A stretch of 7,570 bases of DNA, from assembly GCA_003489165.1 (NCBI GenBank), contig DNJG01000136.1, positions 1 to 7,570 on the forward strand. The letters are read 5' to 3'. The notes beneath the pieces are model-generated. The model did no database searches. It worked only from the letters and a program-made list of their open reading frames with translations, and was not told the origin of the DNA. The position numbers were made by a program, and so were the translations under genes. Positions 5,409-7,570 of the stretch are shown piece after piece. The first letter of the stretch is position 1. Every line of letters starts with the position of its first letter. The DNA comes from Nitrospinota bacterium (lineage in GTDB: Bacteria; Nitrospinota; Nitrospinia; UBA9942).

Positions 5409-5528
5409 TTTGAAAGAGTAGGGAATGCAGCGAAGGGATTGTCCGGCATAAAATTAAAAATGGCTGTAGAGGGTATAAAAATTGGTAGAACTATCCTGTT
5501 AGGGATTTTTGATATTCCCTCGTTTCTC

Positions 5529-6308
5529 TCAAATATCCCTGCAATAAACCTCTATATCCGGGATATAGTGAACTGGTCCCTTTATAAGGACTTCGTTTCC
5601 AGTTCCTTTTCCAGAAAAGAGCATGTTCTTCACGAGTTCGGAATTTTTCCAATAGGAAAGAAGGGGCTTGAGTTCCTCAATCATCTCGCCATGCCATTTC
5701 TTTAAGGAGTCAACGAGAGCCGGCTCGTGCCCATTTAAAACTGATCGAAGGTCCATCCGTCTTTCCATACTTTCCATACTTTTCAGTAAATTGTGAAAAG
5801 ACGTGTATTCCTTAATATCGAATTGTTTTTTATATTCAAGGCACGACTTTAGTTCTGATTCAGAGCTCTTATAATTCTCTGCGTTAAGGGTTTTACTTAC
5901 AAATCTATAAATCAATTCCTTTTCCGGCTCTGATAATACAAAATCTATAATCCCGGAGATTGAAACCGTAGCACTTTCATGCGGAAGCACAAGATACAAG
6001 CTATTGCCATCGGCCAGGTGTTTTGTCTGGTAATCATTCAGGTTTGCAAATACAGAACACTGTCTCGAAGGGAAGTCAGGATAAAAAAGTAGCCTCCATG
6101 CCTCGAGCAGGAAATCAACTAGAGGAGGAGCACTTTTCGGCGTTCTTCTTTGTCCACACCTCACCCGGTTTTCACCAATGGGGTCTCGATTGTTATTCTC
6201 GGCATTTTTCTTGCTCATTGCCCTGAAAAGAGGGACAACATTACCATGCTTGTCCCTTAAATTCAAAAAACCGTCTTTCTCATGTTCGGTAATATTTTTT
6301 CCTACCAT
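5529..6308 (-). CDS. Unrecognised 259-residue protein; possible ADP-ribosyltransferase-like fold
   Basis: I do not recognise this protein by overall similarity. Three spaced segments recall the R-S-E pattern of ADP-ribosyltransferases: VPLFRAMS with R29, SRQCSVFAN with S85/F87 followed by a strand ending YLVLP, and a near-C-terminal NEVLIKG with E239. This is a weak motif argument. There is no signal peptide or membrane segment, so it is probably cytoplasmic. The ATG at 6308 has no Shine-Dalgarno. The frame remains open upstream, without another ATG, until a stop at 6386-6384 inside repeat D. The gene may therefore be 5'-truncated by the repeat or use a rare start. It is expected to be driven by the promoter in D. 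In this island context a toxin, effector or defence role is plausible, not shown. Confidence 0.65.
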   Translation of the reverse strand: MVGKNITEHEKDGFLNLRDKHGNVVPLFRAMSKKNAENNNRDPIGENRVRCGQRRTPKSAPPLVDFLLEAWRLLFYPDFPSRQCSVFANLNDYQTKHLADGNSLYLVLPHESATVSISGIIDFVLSEPEKELIYRFVSKTLNAENYKSSESELKSCLEYKKQFDIKEYTSFHNLLKSMESMERRMDLRSVLNGHEPALVDSLKKWHGEMIEELKPLLSYWKNSELVKNMLFSGKGTGNEVLIKGPVHYIPDIEVYCRDI

Positions 6309-6367
6309 ATGCGCTGCTGGCTCATATTTTCGATCCTCAATAGGACATGTCTGACCTTTTATGAATG

Positions 6368-6437
6368 GATAGGAGATTGCTTTTCACGGTATGATTATAA
6401 ACATAACCTAAAATGGCTGTCAAAGATTAATTTGACA
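6368..6437. repeat. Island repeat, copy D (short form)
   Basis: This 70-bp form contains the shared core from GATAGGAG to the perfect TGTCAAA-GATTAA-TTTGACA palindrome (6418-6437). Like A it has the intact GATTATAAACATAA box, and it lacks the long right part of B and C. It is the right-hand boundary of the unit carrying the 259-residue gene. After it, 6438-6476 is AT-rich with nothing recognisable before the second 62-bp repeat. Confidence 0.85.
6394..6423 (-). promoter_or_regulatory. Predicted promoter in repeat D for the 259-residue gene
   Basis: On the minus strand TTGACA (6423-6418), an 18-bp spacer and TATAAT (6399-6394) are consensus boxes one base off ideal spacing. The predicted start near 6387 leaves a leader of about 80 nt to the ATG at 6308. 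Copy A carries the same arrangement at 3162-3191. Confidence 0.6.
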
Positions 6438-6476
6438 GAGTTTTTGCGTTTTAAAAAAAGGGGCAAAATTAAGAAT

Positions 6477-6538
6477 AGTCTTTTGAAATTTTTTATGTTT
6501 GTGGTATTATCAGGCAAATTAAAGGAGGTGACTATATG
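6477..6538 (+). repeat. 62-bp direct repeat, right copy (promoter + RBS + ATG)
   Basis: It matches 3038-3099 at 61 of 62 positions and ends exactly on the ATG of the phasin-like gene. The two starts are 3439 bp apart, so recombination between the copies would remove the whole island and leave one intact promoter in front of the phasin gene. Confidence 0.85.
6483..6510 (+). promoter_or_regulatory. Predicted sigma-70 promoter for the phasin-ubiB genes
   Basis: TTGAAA (6483-6488), a 16-bp spacer and TATTAT (6505-6510), with a start near 6517. AAAGGAGGTGA (6521-6531) lies 4 nt before the ATG at 6536, a very strong ribosome-binding site. Confidence 0.65.
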
Positions 6539-6847
6539 TTTGAGTTATTAAGAAAGGCTGTAGTTTTGGGATTGGGGGCAATTGATTTATCTGAAAAAAA
6601 GATAAAGGAACTGGTAAATGATTTGGTGAAGAGAGGCGAGATTAAGAAGAGTGAGGGTGCGAAGCTTATAGATGAGGTGTTAAAAAAGGCTGAGAAATCA
6701 AAAACTGAGATAGAGAAAAAGATACAGGAGGGGATAAGAACCGCCCTTCAAAAGGTGGATATTGTTCAAAAGAAAGACCTTGATGCAAAAATTAAAAATC
6801 TGGAAAAAAAGCTTGAGCAGTTAAAGAAGAAGGTTGAAAAAGAATAA
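6536..6847 (+). CDS. Phasin-like / polyhydroxyalkanoate granule-associated coiled-coil protein
   Basis: This 103-residue, lysine- and glutamate-rich helical protein starts with a hydrophobic amphipathic segment (MFELLRKAVVLGLGAIDL). A KIKELVNDLVKRGEIKKSEG stretch follows, then a long coiled coil to the C-terminus (IKNLEKKLEQLKKKVEKE). This layout is typical of small phasin or PhaF/PhaI-like proteins that coat polyester granules, and of related short proteins found in bacteria not known to make such granules. The granule role is therefore only probable. The start is firm because of the strong RBS. It lies 66 bp upstream of the ubiB-type gene, suggesting one transcription unit; it is first behind the right copy of the 62-bp promoter segment. 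Confidence 0.75.
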   Translation: MFELLRKAVVLGLGAIDLSEKKIKELVNDLVKRGEIKKSEGAKLIDEVLKKAEKSKTEIEKKIQEGIRTALQKVDIVQKKDLDAKIKNLEKKLEQLKKKVEKE

Positions 6848-6853
6848 ACTAAA

Positions 6854-6912
6854 GTCAATGGTCATTGGTCATTAGTTACTATTGACTATTGACTATTGAC
6901 TATTGACCATTG
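6854..6912. repeat. Heptanucleotide tandem repeat between phasin and ubiB genes
   Basis: A 7-bp periodicity runs through the whole spacer. GTCAATG/GTCATTG/GTCATTA units (6854-6874) are followed, in the opposite sense, by ATTGACT three times and ATTGACC (6881-6908). The halves are partly complementary (CAATGGTCA with TGACCATTG), so the spacer can also fold. It ends 1 bp before the ubiB-type ATG and leaves no room for a normal Shine-Dalgarno. Confidence 0.8.
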
Positions 6913-6913
6913 C

Positions 6914-7570
6914 ATGCCATTTCACAAGGTTAAAAAGACCTACCAGAATATCCAGCGTCTAAGGAATGTAACCAATGTTTTAATCAAACATGGTTTTGGG
7001 TCTTTAGTTGACCAGCTAAATCTCCAGCATTACCTGTCCCTCGGCAAAAGAATTATAACATTTAAGAAATATGAATCAGAAAAAGAGGTTCATACTATCC
7101 CTGAGAGGCTGCGCCTCGCATTTGAAGAACTTGGTCCTACATTTATCAAATTGGGGCAAATCTTATCCTCAAGGCCTGATTTAATCCCGCAGGATTTTGC
7201 TGAAGAATTTAAGAAGCTTCAGGATAAAGTCCCCCCCTTTTCTGCATCGGAGTCAAAAAAGCATATAGAAGAAGAACTAAATGTTAAAACAGACGAGATA
7301 TTCTCTTCTTTTGAAGAGACTCCAACAGCAGCGGCATCAATTGCACAGGTTCATAATGCAACCCTCATTACAGGAGAGAGGGTAATTGTAAAGGTTCAGC
7401 GTCCGGGCTTAAGGCAGATGCTGGAATCTGATATAAGCATACTCTTCTATCTGGCAAATCTAATTGAGAGATACCTTCCCCACGGCAAGCTCTACAACCC
7501 TACGGGTATAGTTGAGGAGTTTTCAAGGACAATCAGGAGAGAGCTGAATTTTAATCTTGAGGGGAGCAAT
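6914..7570 (+). CDS. ubiB: UbiB/AarF (ABC1/ADCK) family atypical kinase, 5' part
   Basis: This is a partial gene: 219 codons are present and the frame is open at the window edge. Family members are atypical protein-kinase-like ATPases that support ubiquinone or other lipid metabolism. Visible marks are the KxGQ motif in FIKLGQILSSRPDLIP, the following FKKLQDKVPPF segment, the alanine-rich loop AAASIAQVH that replaces the usual glycine-rich loop, and the ATP-binding lysine strand VIVKVQRPG. The C-terminal catalytic half and any membrane helices lie beyond the window. The ATG at 6914 is chosen because MPFHKVKKTYQNIQRL fits the usual N-terminus; an in-frame TTG at 6896 is an alternative. No Shine-Dalgarno is visible, so translation may be coupled or leaderless-like. 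The gene symbol reflects family, not proven ubiquinone function. Confidence 0.93.
   Translation, partial: MPFHKVKKTYQNIQRLRNVTNVLIKHGFGSLVDQLNLQHYLSLGKRIITFKKYESEKEVHTIPERLRLAFEELGPTFIKLGQILSSRPDLIPQDFAEEFKKLQDKVPPFSASESKKHIEEELNVKTDEIFSSFEETPTAAASIAQVHNATLITGERVIVKVQRPGLRQMLESDISILFYLANLIERYLPHGKLYNPTGIVEEFSRTIRRELNFNLEGSN

Noticed and set aside
5379..5705. Plus-strand frame of 108 codons starting in repeat C
   Set aside because: Its second half is antisense to the 259-residue gene and the TTG start has no RBS; only the possible remnant in its first half is kept as a low-interest finding.
3136..6437. CRISPR array or complete insertion sequence
   Set aside because: The repeats are few, of unequal length and separated by genes, and no transposase, cas gene or recombinase is encoded in the window.
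6282..6551. Plus-strand frame spanning repeat D and the right 62-bp repeat
   Set aside because: It is composed of repeat and promoter sequence, has no RBS, and overlaps the start of the phasin gene in another frame.

Overview
The window looks like a bacterial chromosome of modest GC content. The gene set (a GAF-containing sigma-54 activator, a phasin-like protein and a UbiB/AarF-type kinase), near-consensus sigma-70 promoters and C/G-rich palindromic elements that encode SPLPPFxKGG-type peptides would fit Nitrospirota or a Desulfobacterota-like lineage. That placement is inference; the sequence carries no rRNA or other marker.

Layout. (1) Positions 1-143 are an AT-rich upstream region with a good promoter. 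(2) 144-3023 encodes a 959-residue GAF/AAA+ sigma-54 activator carrying two in-frame palindromic insertions. (3) 3038-6476 is a roughly 3.4-kb accessory island. It is bracketed by a 62-bp promoter/RBS/ATG segment present at 3038-3099 and again at 6477-6538 with one mismatch. (4) 6536-7570 holds a phasin-like gene followed by the 5' part of a ubiB/aarF-type gene that runs off the window.

The island is built as units. A repeat of about 70-120 bp occurs as copies A (3136-3214), B (3605-3725), C (5305-5408) and D (6368-6437), plus diverged relatives E (4471-4530) and F (5189-5299). Between them lie an HNH-type small protein (+ strand), a RelE/ParE toxin with its addiction-module antitoxin (- strand), a Gp49/HigB-like toxin with a small HTH-less partner (- strand), and an unrecognised 259-residue protein (- strand) with a possible ADP-ribosyltransferase-like motif pattern. 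Relatives D, E and F each contain a near-consensus minus-strand promoter placed to transcribe the gene to their left. The repeats therefore look like promoter-bearing punctuation of a cassette-like array. No integrase or transposase is visible in the window. One candidate degenerate attC-like hairpin lies downstream of the first toxin gene.

Most plausible history (inference): a sigma-54-regulator / phasin-ubiB neighbourhood was interrupted by an element that duplicated the phasin promoter region. The left copy now starts a truncated ORF that runs into repeat A, and the right copy drives the phasin gene. The island genes are typical of stability, defence or selfish modules and have no visible functional link to the flanking genes.
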